A stretch of 35,723 bases of DNA, from contig JAICNG010000032.1 of the NCBI GenBank assembly GCA_025931335.1, positions 1 to 35,723 on the forward strand, read 5' to 3'. The stretch comes from Gemmatimonadaceae bacterium (GTDB lineage Bacteria; Gemmatimonadota; Gemmatimonadetes; Gemmatimonadales; Gemmatimonadaceae). The number at the start of each line of letters is the position of its first letter. Position 1 is the stretch's first letter. The notes under the pieces are model-generated. The model ran no database searches. It worked only from the letters and a program-made list of their open reading frames with translations, and was not told the origin of the DNA. Positions 8,201 through 17,600 of this stretch are shown here, one piece after another. The translations under genes were made by a program, and so were the position numbers.

Positions 8201-8899
8201 ATGCGTCGCGTCTACACGTCCCTGTTGGTGGCGACCGCCGTCATTGTCACGACCGGCGTCGCCCGCGCTCAGGATGCATCCCGCGCCGTGGCGAAAGGCG
8301 GCATCACGATCGCGGGATGGACGGGGAAAATCGATGCTCGCGAGGCGGCGAGCGGGCAGACGCTCGAGAACGCGAAGCTCGCCAAGGAAGGCGACGTGCT
8401 TCACGTGACCACCGGCCCGGCCGTGACGTACTGGAATCCGGCCAACAAGGCGACGGGGAGCTACACCGTGAAGGCGACGTTCCACGAAGCCAAGTACATG
8501 GCGCTGAACAACCACCCGCACCCCTACGGGATCGTCGTTGCCGGCAACGACCTGGGAACCGACGGTCAGAGCTATCTCTACTGCGCCGCCTACGGCAACG
8601 GGAACTTCATCGTCCGTGGCTTCGGGCCGGAGCCGTTCCAGATGAACGGCCGCCGCGGCGAAGCGCATGCCGCCGTCAACAAGGCAGCGGGGCCGGGCGA
8701 GCCGGTGACGCAGGAGATCGCGGTGACGGTAAATGACGACAAGGTCGAGTGCGCGATCAACGGCACCGTCGTCGCCAGCTATGACAAGTCCGCGGTCGTG
8801 GCCCCCGGGAAGCTCAAGTCGACCGACGGCGTGTACGGCATTCGCTTCGCGCACAACACGGAAGCGACGGTGAGCGGCCTGACGCTCACCAAGCATTAG
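8201..8899 (+). CDS. Exported protein of unknown function, jelly-roll-like
   Basis: A 232-residue protein with a clear signal peptide (MRRVYTSLLVATAVIVTTGVARAQ, split here as a charged start, a hydrophobic core and an ARAQ cleavage site). GGGAG precedes the ATG. The mature part alternates short beta strands: VTYWNPANKATGSYTVKAT, HPYGIVVAGNDL and YLYCAAYGNGNFIVRGFG. The end, DGVYGIRFAHNTEATVSGL, resembles concanavalin-like or DUF1080-type sugar-binding sandwiches. No catalytic motif is recognised. It precedes the propeller gene by 52 bp on the same strand, so the two may be co-transcribed. Confidence 0.75.
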   Translation: MRRVYTSLLVATAVIVTTGVARAQDASRAVAKGGITIAGWTGKIDAREAASGQTLENAKLAKEGDVLHVTTGPAVTYWNPANKATGSYTVKATFHEAKYMALNNHPHPYGIVVAGNDLGTDGQSYLYCAAYGNGNFIVRGFGPEPFQMNGRRGEAHAAVNKAAGPGEPVTQEIAVTVNDDKVECAINGTVVASYDKSAVVAPGKLKSTDGVYGIRFAHNTEATVSGLTLTKH

Positions 8900-8951
8900 G
8901 ACCGCGCCGGATACCCGTCGCCCGCCCCGGCTCGTCTTGCGGAGAGCGCAC

Positions 8952-9980
8952 ATGACACGCGTCATCTCACAGGTCAGCGCCGTCGCGCTGGTCATCGGCA
9001 TCGTCCCCGCCGCGTCGCTCGCCCAGCAACAGGGACCGCAGCCGTTTTTCGTCGGGAGCCCTCTCGGCCTGCCCGTCACTCCGGCCGCCGACCGGGCGTT
9101 CGAGCCGATGTCGTCGAACGTAAAGGTCTACGGCGCCATCTACTCCGCCGAGAGCTGCTCGTACGACGCGGAGCGCGGGCTGATCGTGGTGCCGAATCGC
9201 GGCGTTCCGCAGAGCGTGCAGGCCAACAACGCCTGGGTGTCGCTCATCAACCACGACGGATCGGTGCACACGGCGCGGTGGATTGGTGTGCAGAGCCCGG
9301 CCGAGCGAGCGAACCTGACGCCGCCACTGGTGCTGAACGAGCCCTTCGGCAGCGACATCGCCAATGGCATGCTGTACGTCGCCGACCGTGACGGCGGGAC
9401 TGGCCCGAGCGATCCGAGCGTCGCCGTCATCCGCCGCTTCGACATGCGCACGGGCGCGCCGGCAGGAGAGGTTCGCGTCCAGGCTGTCGACTGGATCAAC
9501 GACATCGAGGTCGCGGACGACGGGACGATATACGCCACGAAGTCGGGGGATCTCGGCAACACACCGGATCCCGCGACGTGGCAGGTCTGGAAGATCGCGC
9601 CGAACGGCACGGCGTCGATCTTCGTGCAGGGCGCGCCGCTCTTTCAGCCTAACGGCGTCGCCTTCGATCCGCGGGGCAACATTGTCGTCGTCAACGTCGG
9701 CAACGCCAATGTCCTGACTTTCTCCCCTGCCGGGCGGTTGCTCGGCACCGAGCAGGCCGCACAGGCGGGGAGCGATGGTCTCGTGATCATGCCGGACGGC
9801 ACGAAGTACGTGAGCAGCGTGCGGCAGGGCGGTGTCTCTCGCATCCGTCCGGGGAGGCCGGCGGAGCTCATCGCCCGGAACATCCCCAGTGCCGCCTCCA
9901 TGTGCTACGACGCCGGCGCGAACCAGCTGGTGATCCCGATGAACCCGAATAACGGGCTCGCCTTCGTGCGGATCGAGTAA
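8952..9980 (+). CDS. Exported SMP-30/NHL-like beta-propeller protein
   Basis: A 342-residue exported protein. The signal peptide runs to about SLAQQQG. The ATG at 8952 has GGAG 9 bp upstream; an in-frame TTG at 8937 is rejected. Repeating blades end in motifs such as GSDIANGMLYVADRDG, INDIEVADDGTIYATKSG, QPNGVAFDPRGNIVVVNVG and SDGLVIMPDGTKYVSS. These are the classic propeller pattern of SMP-30/gluconolactonase-like proteins. Such proteins can be lactonases, but many are non-enzymatic binders. The metal-ligand pattern is only partly visible (NGVAFDP), so enzymatic activity is uncertain. Confidence 0.8.
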   Translation: MTRVISQVSAVALVIGIVPAASLAQQQGPQPFFVGSPLGLPVTPAADRAFEPMSSNVKVYGAIYSAESCSYDAERGLIVVPNRGVPQSVQANNAWVSLINHDGSVHTARWIGVQSPAERANLTPPLVLNEPFGSDIANGMLYVADRDGGTGPSDPSVAVIRRFDMRTGAPAGEVRVQAVDWINDIEVADDGTIYATKSGDLGNTPDPATWQVWKIAPNGTASIFVQGAPLFQPNGVAFDPRGNIVVVNVGNANVLTFSPAGRLLGTEQAAQAGSDGLVIMPDGTKYVSSVRQGGVSRIRPGRPAELIARNIPSAASMCYDAGANQLVIPMNPNNGLAFVRIE

Positions 9981-10067
9981 GGTCGGGCGCAATCCTGCGA
10001 GGTCCCTCGGCGACGTAGCACGACGAGCTATGTGACTTCGCTGGACTTGTCGGCGTCTACTTTGCAT

Positions 10068-10083
10068 TGTAGAGTACTCTACA
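10068..10083. promoter_or_regulatory. Perfect 16-bp palindromic operator upstream of ABC/M1 operon
   Basis: TGTAGAGT-ACTCTACA is an exact palindrome 25 bp before the TTG start of the ABC ATPase. Its TGTA-N8-TACA layout fits a dimeric winged-helix repressor such as PadR, GntR/YtrA or BlaI. No such regulator gene is present in the window, so the binder is unknown. Position and symmetry suggest repression by promoter occlusion. Confidence 0.7.
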
Positions 10084-10107
10084 CACCCCCGCGATCGAGG
10101 TCCCACC

Positions 10108-11019
10108 TTGCAGCTCAGCATCCGCAACATCTCCAAGACGTACCCGAACGGCGTGCGCGCCCTCAATGACGTCAGCCTCACTATCCCGCCCGGTATGTTC
10201 GGGCTGCTGGGGCCTAACGGCGCGGGGAAGTCGACGCTGATGCGCATGATCGCGACGCTCCAGGACCCGGACGGGGGCTCGATCCAGCTCGGTGAGCTCG
10301 ACGTGTTGCGCCAGAAGGACGAGATCCGGAAGACGTTAGGCTACCTGCCGCAGGAGTTCGGCGTCTATCCGAAGGTGAGCGCGGAGGAGCTGCTCGATCA
10401 CTTCGCGTTGCTCAAGGGCATTGCCGAGCGCCGGGCGCGCAGAGAGGTCGTCGAGGCGCTCCTCCGCCAGACGAACCTGTGGGAGGTACGCAAGCAGAAG
10501 CTGGGAGGATATTCCGGCGGCATGAAGCAGCGCTTCGGCGTCGCCGTGGCGTTGTTAGGCAACCCTAAGCTCCTGATCGTGGACGAGCCCACGGCGGGGC
10601 TCGACCCGGCCGAGCGCGTGCGGTTCCTCAATCTGCTGAGCGAGATCGGGGAGAACAGCGTCGTCCTCCTGTCCACGCACATCGTCGAGGACGTGAGTGA
10701 GCTCTGCACGCGCATGGCGATCATCGACCGCGGCGAGATACTGCTCGAAGCCGAGCCCCTGCGCGCGATGAACGACCTCCGTGGCCGGATCTGGCGTCGC
10801 GTGATGTCGAAGGGCGAGCTCCCCGCGCTGGAGCCGGAGCACGCGGTGCTTTCGACGAAGCTCCTCGCGGGGCGCACCGTCGCACGCGTTCACAGCGACG
10901 CGGCGCCCGGCCCGGGCTTCGAGGCGGCGGAGCCGGACCTCGAGGATGTCTACTTCAGCGCGATGGCGGGGAGGATCGGACGGCGCCGCGAGCAGCCGGA
11001 ACCGGCGGTGACCCCATGA
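10108..11019 (+). CDS. ABC transporter ATP-binding protein
   Basis: A 303-residue nucleotide-binding subunit of an ABC-2 type exporter. Walker A is GPNGAGKST (35-43), the signature is the variant YSGGMKQR (135-142), Walker B is LLIVDEP (155-161) with catalytic E160, and the switch histidine is H191 in STHIVEDV. The TTG start at 10108 is supported by GAGG 8 bp upstream and the family-typical opening MQLSIRNISKTYPNG. The C-terminal ~85 residues are an accessory extension. The stop overlaps the next ATG (11016-11019), so it is coupled to the permease-peptidase fusions and presumably energises both. Confidence 0.95.
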   Translation: MQLSIRNISKTYPNGVRALNDVSLTIPPGMFGLLGPNGAGKSTLMRMIATLQDPDGGSIQLGELDVLRQKDEIRKTLGYLPQEFGVYPKVSAEELLDHFALLKGIAERRARREVVEALLRQTNLWEVRKQKLGGYSGGMKQRFGVAVALLGNPKLLIVDEPTAGLDPAERVRFLNLLSEIGENSVVLLSTHIVEDVSELCTRMAIIDRGEILLEAEPLRAMNDLRGRIWRRVMSKGELPALEPEHAVLSTKLLAGRTVARVHSDAAPGPGFEAAEPDLEDVYFSAMAGRIGRRREQPEPAVTP

Positions 11020-14000
11020 AGCTCGGGGAGATCTTCCGCTTCGAGCTCGCCTATCAGCTGCGGCGTGTCCCGACCTGGCTCTACTTCGCGGTCCTGCTCT
11101 TCATCGTCTTCATCCAAACCACCCAGACCTTTGTTCCCGACGCACGCAGCGGCGGCTACTTCCTCAGTGCGCCGCTCATCATCGCGCAGATCACCGCCAT
11201 CGACTGCCTGATATGGCTTCTGCTGGCCGCCTACGTGGCCGGCGACGCGGGCGCCCGGGACGCGGAAAGCGGGTTGCATCCCCTCATCCATACCGCTCCC
11301 GTCAGCAAGGCCGACTACCTCGGCGGGCGCTTCCTCGCTGCCTTCGTCATCAACGCGGGCCTCCTCCTCGCCGTGACGGCGGGGATGCTGATCGCACTCT
11401 ACTCGGGCGCGGTGGACGCCGCCGTCCGCGGTCCCTTTCGGCCGGCGGCGTACCTCACCGTCTACCTGTTCATTGCGCTGCCGATCGTCTTCGTCATCAC
11501 GGCGATCCAGTTCTCGTTCGCGGCACTCAGCGGTCGCGCCATCGCGAGCTACGTCGGCGCGGTCCTCCTCCTCGTCACCGTGCTCGTCGCGACCACGGTG
11601 CTGGCCCCTCTGCTGAAGCCCGAGGTGCTGCAGCTGCTGGATCTGTTCGGCATCGACGTCGCGGATGGGTGGGGTGGACAGACACCGGCTCAGGTGAATA
11701 CGCAGCTGATCGGGCTGGATGGATCCTGGCTCGCGAGCAGGCTCCTGTGGGTCGGATTCGCTCTCTCGGCGCTCGCGTTCACCTACGTCCGGTTTCGCCT
11801 TGGGTCTCCTTCCGCGAGCACGTGGTGGGGTCGCGGTGCGCGACGAAGCGTTCTGCATTCGTCCACATCCGCGGACATGGAGACCCTGAGGACCGCTCCG
11901 ATCTCCGTCCCGCACGCTCCGCGGACGTTCGGCCTCGCGGCCCGCGCGCGCCAGACGCTCGCCCTCGCGTGGACGTCCTTCGCGAGTATCGGGACGAGTT
12001 GGATCGGGCTCGTCCTGCTGGCGATCGTCGGGCTCCTCGCGTATGCGACCGTCCTCGACTCCCCGCAGAACCTGGGCGTTCCGATGGCCCTCAGAACCGA
12101 CTACGCCCTGAGGAACCTGACATTCCCCGACGTTCCCCCCGCATATCTGATCATCCCCCTGCTCATCGTCTTCTGGTCCGGCGAGCTGGTCTGGCGGGAA
12201 CGGGAAGCAGGGGTGAGCGAGATCCTCGACGCGGCGCCGGTGCCGGAATGGGTCCTCCTCCTGGGCAAGTTCCTGGGACTCGCTCTCGTGCTGGCCCTGT
12301 GCATGGCCCTCCGCATGCTGGCCGGGGTGATCGCGCAGTTGAGCGCGGGCAGCTCGCGTCTCGAGATCGGGCCGTACCTGCAGATCCTCTTCGGGCTTCA
12401 GCTCGCCGACTACCTCCTCCTCGCCGTGCTGGGTCTCGTGATCCACGTCGTGGTGAATCAGAAGCACGTCGGCCATGTGGCGACGCTCGTCGCTTGCGTT
12501 CTCTCTCTCGCCGGAACCGAGATCACGAAGCTCCACGAGCTGCTCGTCTATGGATCTACTCCCGGATGGTCGTACACGGACATGCGCGGCTTCGGCGGGT
12601 CGGTCACGCCGTGGCTGTGGTACAAGCTCTATTGGGGCCCGTGGGCCCTGCTGTTCCTGGGGGTGGCGAGGCTGCTCTGGGTGCGGGGACGGGAGGGGCG
12701 ACTCGGCATGCGCCTGCGGACCGCGCGCCGCCGCTTCACGCGGCGGACGGCCTGGGCGGCCGCGGGGGCGGCGGCGCTCATTCTCGGGACGGGCGGGTTC
12801 ATCTACTACGACACGGACGTGGTGAACGACCGCGCAACGACCGACGAACAGATGGAGCGGCTCGCCGAGTACGAGCGGCGCTACGGGCGCTTCGAGGGAA
12901 TCCCGCAGCCGCTGCTGACGGGGACCAGCCTGCGCGTGGAGATATATCCAGATCGGCGGTCAGTCGAGATCCGTGGTACATACCAGCTGGCGAACCGTAC
13001 AGGTCTCGCCATCGATTCGATCCATCTCGCCACCGCCGCGGAGGTCGAGACTGGCGCGGTGACCTTCGACCGGCCAGCCGCCACCGCGGTCGCCGACGAC
13101 ACGCTCGGCCACCGGATCTACGCGCTCGAGACGCCGCTCCAGCCCGGCGACTCTCTCGAGCTCCACTTCGAGGTGCGATTCGCACCGCGCGGCTTCGCCA
13201 GCCGTGGTATCCAGGCCCCCGTGGCAGCGAACGGGACCAACTTCACGAATGCGTGGCTGCCCGCCATCGGCTATCAGCCGTTCCGCGAGCTGAGCGACGC
13301 GGAGATCCGGCGGGAGCTCGGGCTCGCTCCTCGCCCGCCAATCCCCTCGCTCGATGACCCCGCGGCGCGCAACGTCGTTAGCGGGATCGAACGGATCGCC
13401 TTCGAGGCCGTCGTCGGGACGGACGACGATCAGACCGCGATCGCGCCGGGGACGCTGCGCCGCACGTGGACGGAGGGCGGGCGCCGCCACTTCCACTACG
13501 TAGCCGACGCCCCCATCGGGAACGAGTACTTCTTCTTCTCCGCCGACTACGCGCTGCATGAGGAGCGGTGGAATGGCGTCGCGATCCAGATCTTCCACCA
13601 CCCGGAGAGCCGCGGAAACCTGGACCGGATGGTTCGGAGCGTTCGAGCCTCGCTGGACTACTGCGCCAAGCGCTACGGTCCCTACGAACAAAGCTACGTC
13701 AGGCTGGTCGAGATTCCCGGCCAGGGGGTGGGACTGCACGCCGAGACCAGCACGATCACGTATCGGGAGGGGTTCGCCCTCCTGCGTCCGGAGGACGACT
13801 CGCGCGGCTTCGATCTGGTGTTCGCGGTGCTTGCCCACGAGGTCGGGCACCTGTGCGGCGCGGTGAGCTACGCCCGCGTCGAGGGCGCGGGGGTTATGAG
13901 CGAAACCCTGGCGTGGTACCGCGCGCTGGGGGCTGTGAGGGAAGCCCACGGCCAGGAGCACCTGCGGCGGCTCCTGAGCTGGATGCGGGAGCCGTACACG

Positions 14001-14618
14001 ATTCCGCCCGTACGCGCTGCGGTGCCGCTCCTTCGCGGCGGCGGCGAATACGGCGTCAACCGCAGGGGCCCGTTCGCAATGTACGCACTGAGCGAGTACA
14101 TCGGCGAAGACCGAGTCAACGCTGCACTCCGGCGCCTGCGCGAGGCGCATCCTTCGGCAGAGCCTCCGCTGCCGACCACGCTCGATCTCTACCGGGAGCT
14201 GCAAGCGGTCACCCCGGACTCGCTCCAGTACCTCCTCCACGATCTCTTCGCGGCGAACACTCTCTGGGAGCTCGAGACGGTGCGAGCTGTGGCGGAGGAG
14301 ACGGGAGCAGGGGCCTGGCAGGTGACGCTCAACGTGCGCGCGGGCAAACTCGTCGTGGACACCGCGGACGTCGAAACCGACGTGCCAATGGGCGACTGGG
14401 TACAGATCGGCGTCTTCGCCCGCGCCGAGGAGGGCGAGGAGTTAGGCGGGCCTCTCTACGTGCAGATGCATCGCGTCCGCGGCGGCGATCAGACGATCAC
14501 GGTGACGGTGCCACGAAAGCCCGCCCGCGCAGGCATCGATCCCTATCACCTGCTTATCGACCTCGAACTGGACGACAACGTCAGGGACGTGACGACTACG
14601 CGGGGTCCCCGACCATAA
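11016..14618 (+). CDS. ABC-2 permease fused to M1-like peptidase domain, copy 1 (degenerate active site)
   Basis: A 1200-residue integral membrane protein. The first ~600 residues form a multi-pass ABC-2-type permease. It opens IFRFELAYQLRR, a second bundle follows IIPLLIVFWSGELVWRERE, and the last helix is near GGFIYYDTDVV. The rest is an extracytoplasmic M1-type metallopeptidase. A beta domain (from ERRYGRFEGIPQPLL) is followed by the zinc motif HEVGH (H941, E942, H945) and a third ligand, E963, in SETLAWY. Compared with copy 2, two residues are missing between HEXXH and that glutamate, the QWWG segment is replaced, and the catalytic Tyr of YXKG is N1015. Zinc may still bind, but peptidase activity is doubtful. 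Such fusions are known in several phyla; their substrate is not established. Confidence 0.9.
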   Translation: MKLGEIFRFELAYQLRRVPTWLYFAVLLFIVFIQTTQTFVPDARSGGYFLSAPLIIAQITAIDCLIWLLLAAYVAGDAGARDAESGLHPLIHTAPVSKADYLGGRFLAAFVINAGLLLAVTAGMLIALYSGAVDAAVRGPFRPAAYLTVYLFIALPIVFVITAIQFSFAALSGRAIASYVGAVLLLVTVLVATTVLAPLLKPEVLQLLDLFGIDVADGWGGQTPAQVNTQLIGLDGSWLASRLLWVGFALSALAFTYVRFRLGSPSASTWWGRGARRSVLHSSTSADMETLRTAPISVPHAPRTFGLAARARQTLALAWTSFASIGTSWIGLVLLAIVGLLAYATVLDSPQNLGVPMALRTDYALRNLTFPDVPPAYLIIPLLIVFWSGELVWREREAGVSEILDAAPVPEWVLLLGKFLGLALVLALCMALRMLAGVIAQLSAGSSRLEIGPYLQILFGLQLADYLLLAVLGLVIHVVVNQKHVGHVATLVACVLSLAGTEITKLHELLVYGSTPGWSYTDMRGFGGSVTPWLWYKLYWGPWALLFLGVARLLWVRGREGRLGMRLRTARRRFTRRTAWAAAGAAALILGTGGFIYYDTDVVNDRATTDEQMERLAEYERRYGRFEGIPQPLLTGTSLRVEIYPDRRSVEIRGTYQLANRTGLAIDSIHLATAAEVETGAVTFDRPAATAVADDTLGHRIYALETPLQPGDSLELHFEVRFAPRGFASRGIQAPVAANGTNFTNAWLPAIGYQPFRELSDAEIRRELGLAPRPPIPSLDDPAARNVVSGIERIAFEAVVGTDDDQTAIAPGTLRRTWTEGGRRHFHYVADAPIGNEYFFFSADYALHEERWNGVAIQIFHHPESRGNLDRMVRSVRASLDYCAKRYGPYEQSYVRLVEIPGQGVGLHAETSTITYREGFALLRPEDDSRGFDLVFAVLAHEVGHLCGAVSYARVEGAGVMSETLAWYRALGAVREAHGQEHLRRLLSWMREPYTIPPVRAAVPLLRGGGEYGVNRRGPFAMYALSEYIGEDRVNAALRRLREAHPSAEPPLPTTLDLYRELQAVTPDSLQYLLHDLFAANTLWELETVRAVAEETGAGAWQVTLNVRAGKLVVDTADVETDVPMGDWVQIGVFARAEEGEELGGPLYVQMHRVRGGDQTITVTVPRKPARAGIDPYHLLIDLELDDNVRDVTTTRGPRP

Positions 14619-14673
14619 CGCTGCGCACGCTCTTCCCGATGGGCGTCGACGCCACTGACCCGGCTGTGCGGTC

Positions 14674-17600
14674 ATGAAGCTGTGGGGGATCTTCCGCTTC
14701 GAGCTCGCCTACCAGCTGCGACGTCCATGGCCGTGGCTCTGCATGGCGGCTCTTCTCGTGTTCGCCTTCGTGAATACGAGAGTGGCTGTCGTCCCGGTCA
14801 CGCTTCCCCAGGACTTCATTCTCAACTCGCCATTCATCCTCGCGGTGGTCTCGGTGTTCAGCTGCCAGATCTGGCTGCTGATCGCCCCCGCCATGGCCGG
14901 TGAGGCGGCTGCGCGTGACGTGTACACGGGGATGTACCCCCTCACGTACACGAGCCCCGTCAGGAAGGCCGAGTATCTGGGTGGGCGTTTTCTCGCGGCC
15001 TTGGTCCTCAACGCGTTGATCCTGCTCGCGGTGCAGGTAGGCAGCCTCCTCGCCGCCTATGCACCTGGAGTGAATCCCGAGATCATCGGGCCATTTCGGC
15101 CGGCGGCACATCTGGCGGCCTACGGCTTGATTGCGCTGCCGAACGCATTCATTGCGACTGCGATCCAGTTCTCCGTCGCTCTGCTGAGCGGGCGCCCGAT
15201 GGCGAGCTACGCCGGCAGTATGGGCCTGTTTTTCTTCTCCTACCCGGTGACGTTCGTCCTGTATTTCTCGCCTTTGCAGAAGCTGGCGCTCCTGGCAGAC
15301 CCCATTGGCGTCATGGCCATCATGAACGAGATGATGAGCGACTGGACCATCGTCGAGAAGAACGTCCGCATGTTCACGCTCGAGGGTCCGATGCTCTTGA
15401 ATCGGCTGCTCTGGGTCGGCATCGCGGTCCTGACGCTCGCGTTGGTCTACCTTCGCTTCCGCTTTGCGCATCGCCCTGCGCTGAGGGCACCCGCCACTGA
15501 TCTGTGGAGCCGGCTCGCGCGACGGTTCGCGGCGAAACCCCTCGCGCCGAACACCGCCCCCGCGCCGATCGCGATCTCTGTCCCGCCGGTGCGCCAGTCG
15601 TTCGGCCTCACGACCAATGTGCGCCAAGCGATCTCGATCGCGCGGTCGTCTTTCTGGATGATCGCGAAGAGCCCGCCCGGGCTCTTCCTGCTGGCAGTCT
15701 TTCCGATGTTCGTCGTGCTGGTGCTGAACATGGAATCGGGGATATGGGGCATTCAGATGCTTCCCCGCACGGGGTACATCCTGGCGAAGCACATTACCGC
15801 CGCCCTGACGTATTTCGCTGATTACCGGGTGATCGTACCGCTCCTCATCGTGTACTTCGCCGGCGAGCTGGTCTGGCGGGAACGTGATGCGGGGCTCAGC
15901 GAGAACGTCGACGCTACGCCGGTTCCGGAATGGGTCTTCTTCTTCGGCAAGTTTCTCGGACTCGGCCTGGTACTCACCGCTTTCATGGTGAGCCTCACCG
16001 CGGCTGGCATGCTCGCCCAGACACTCATGGGCTACCACGACTTCCAGGTGGGCCTGTACCTCCAGATCCTGTTCGGGCTTCAGCTCCCCGAGTACCTGCT
16101 GTTTGCCGTGCTCGTGCTCCTGGTGCACGCGCTGGTGAACCAGAAGCATGTCGCGATGCTGGTCGCACTGATGGTGTACTTCCTCATCGTCTTCTCCTCC
16201 GTGCTCGGCGTCGAGCACAAGCTGCTCGTGTATGGCTCGAGCCCGGGGTGGTCCTTCACGGACATGCGCGGTTTCGGTGGGTCCGTTGGTCCGTGGCTCA
16301 CGTTCAAGCTCTATTGGGCGGCGTGGGCGGCGCTGCTGGCGGTGGCGGCGACACTGCTTTGGGCGCGTGGATGGGAGCCTGCTTTCCGGACGCGCGTGCA
16401 CACGGCGCGACTTCGCTTCACCGGCAGAACCACGGGCGCCGCCGCGGTGGCGGTGGCGCTCATCCTCACGCTCGGCGGCTTCATCTTCTACAACACCAAC
16501 GTGCTCAACGAGTACATCACGGCCGATGAGCTGGTTGAGCGCCGCGCCGCCTACGAGAAGCGCTACGGGCAGTACGAGGGGATTCCGCAACCCGTGCGGG
16601 TTGCTACGAATCTGCGCATCGAGATCCATCCCGACCGCAGAGCAGCGACGATCGACGGCAGCTACCGACTCGTGAATCGGAGCGCAGTGGCCATCGACTC
16701 CGTGCATCTGGAGCCGGCGTTCTATGTCAAAACCCACGTGACGTTCGATCGTGCTTTCCGTCAGGTGGTCGCGGACGACGAGCTCGGTCACGAGATTTAC
16801 ACGCTCGAGGAGCCGCTACCGCCCGGCGACTCGCTGACGCTCAGCTTCGACGTGAGGCTCGAGCCACGCGGCTTCACCAACAGTGGTCCCCGCACCAGCG
16901 GAGCGGGTACAGCGATCCTCGAGAATGGCACCTACCTCACAAGCGGTGCGCTGCCGGTCATCGGCTACCAGCCGCTTCGCGAGCTCTGGAGCGCAGAGGA
17001 GCGGCGCAAGCACGGTCTGCCGCGGCAGGTCACTCTCCCCCCGCCTGGGGACATCGATCCGAGCGTCGTGGCGAACGCGCCGGCTACCTTCGAAGCGATC
17101 GTTGGCACCGACGACGATCAGGTCGCTGTCGCGCCCGGCGAGCTGCGTCGCACCTGGAGCGAAGCCGGGCGCCGCTATTTCCACTATGTCAGCGACGTCC
17201 CCATCAGCGGCATGGATGTGTTCGCGTCCGCCGACTACACGGTACATCGCGAACGATGGAAGGACGTCGACCTCCAGCTGTTCGTTCACCCCGGCCACGC
17301 GAGGCAGATGGATCGCGTGCTCCGAGGCGCACGAGCGAGCCTGGACTATTATTCGGAACAGTTCGGTCCGTACCCGTATCGCTTCCTCCAGATCGTCGAG
17401 CAGCCTGGCGATTTCCTCGGCATGGGTGTCGACGGAAGCGGCGTCATCACCGGAGGGGAGGGCTTCTTTCTTCTCAACCCGGAGCGCGAAGGATTCGACG
17501 CCATTTTCGAGATCGTCGCGCACGAGATGGGGCACCAGTGGTGGGGCGGGCAGCTCAAGCCCGCGTTCGCCGAGGGAGGTGGCGTCATCTCGGAGAGCCT

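Noticed and set aside
8967..10247. 426-residue open frame on minus
   Set aside because: Covers the propeller gene, the palindrome and the ABC start in antisense; no ribosome site or motif.
10950..12536. 528-residue open frame on minus
   Set aside because: Antisense shadow of the ABC ATPase/permease genes; highly charged, Glu/Arg-rich composition typical of reverse frames in high-GC DNA, no domain.
14596..16791. 731-residue open frame on minus
   Set aside because: Antisense to the second permease-peptidase gene, which has clear domains; the reverse frame is Arg/His/Glu-rich without motifs.
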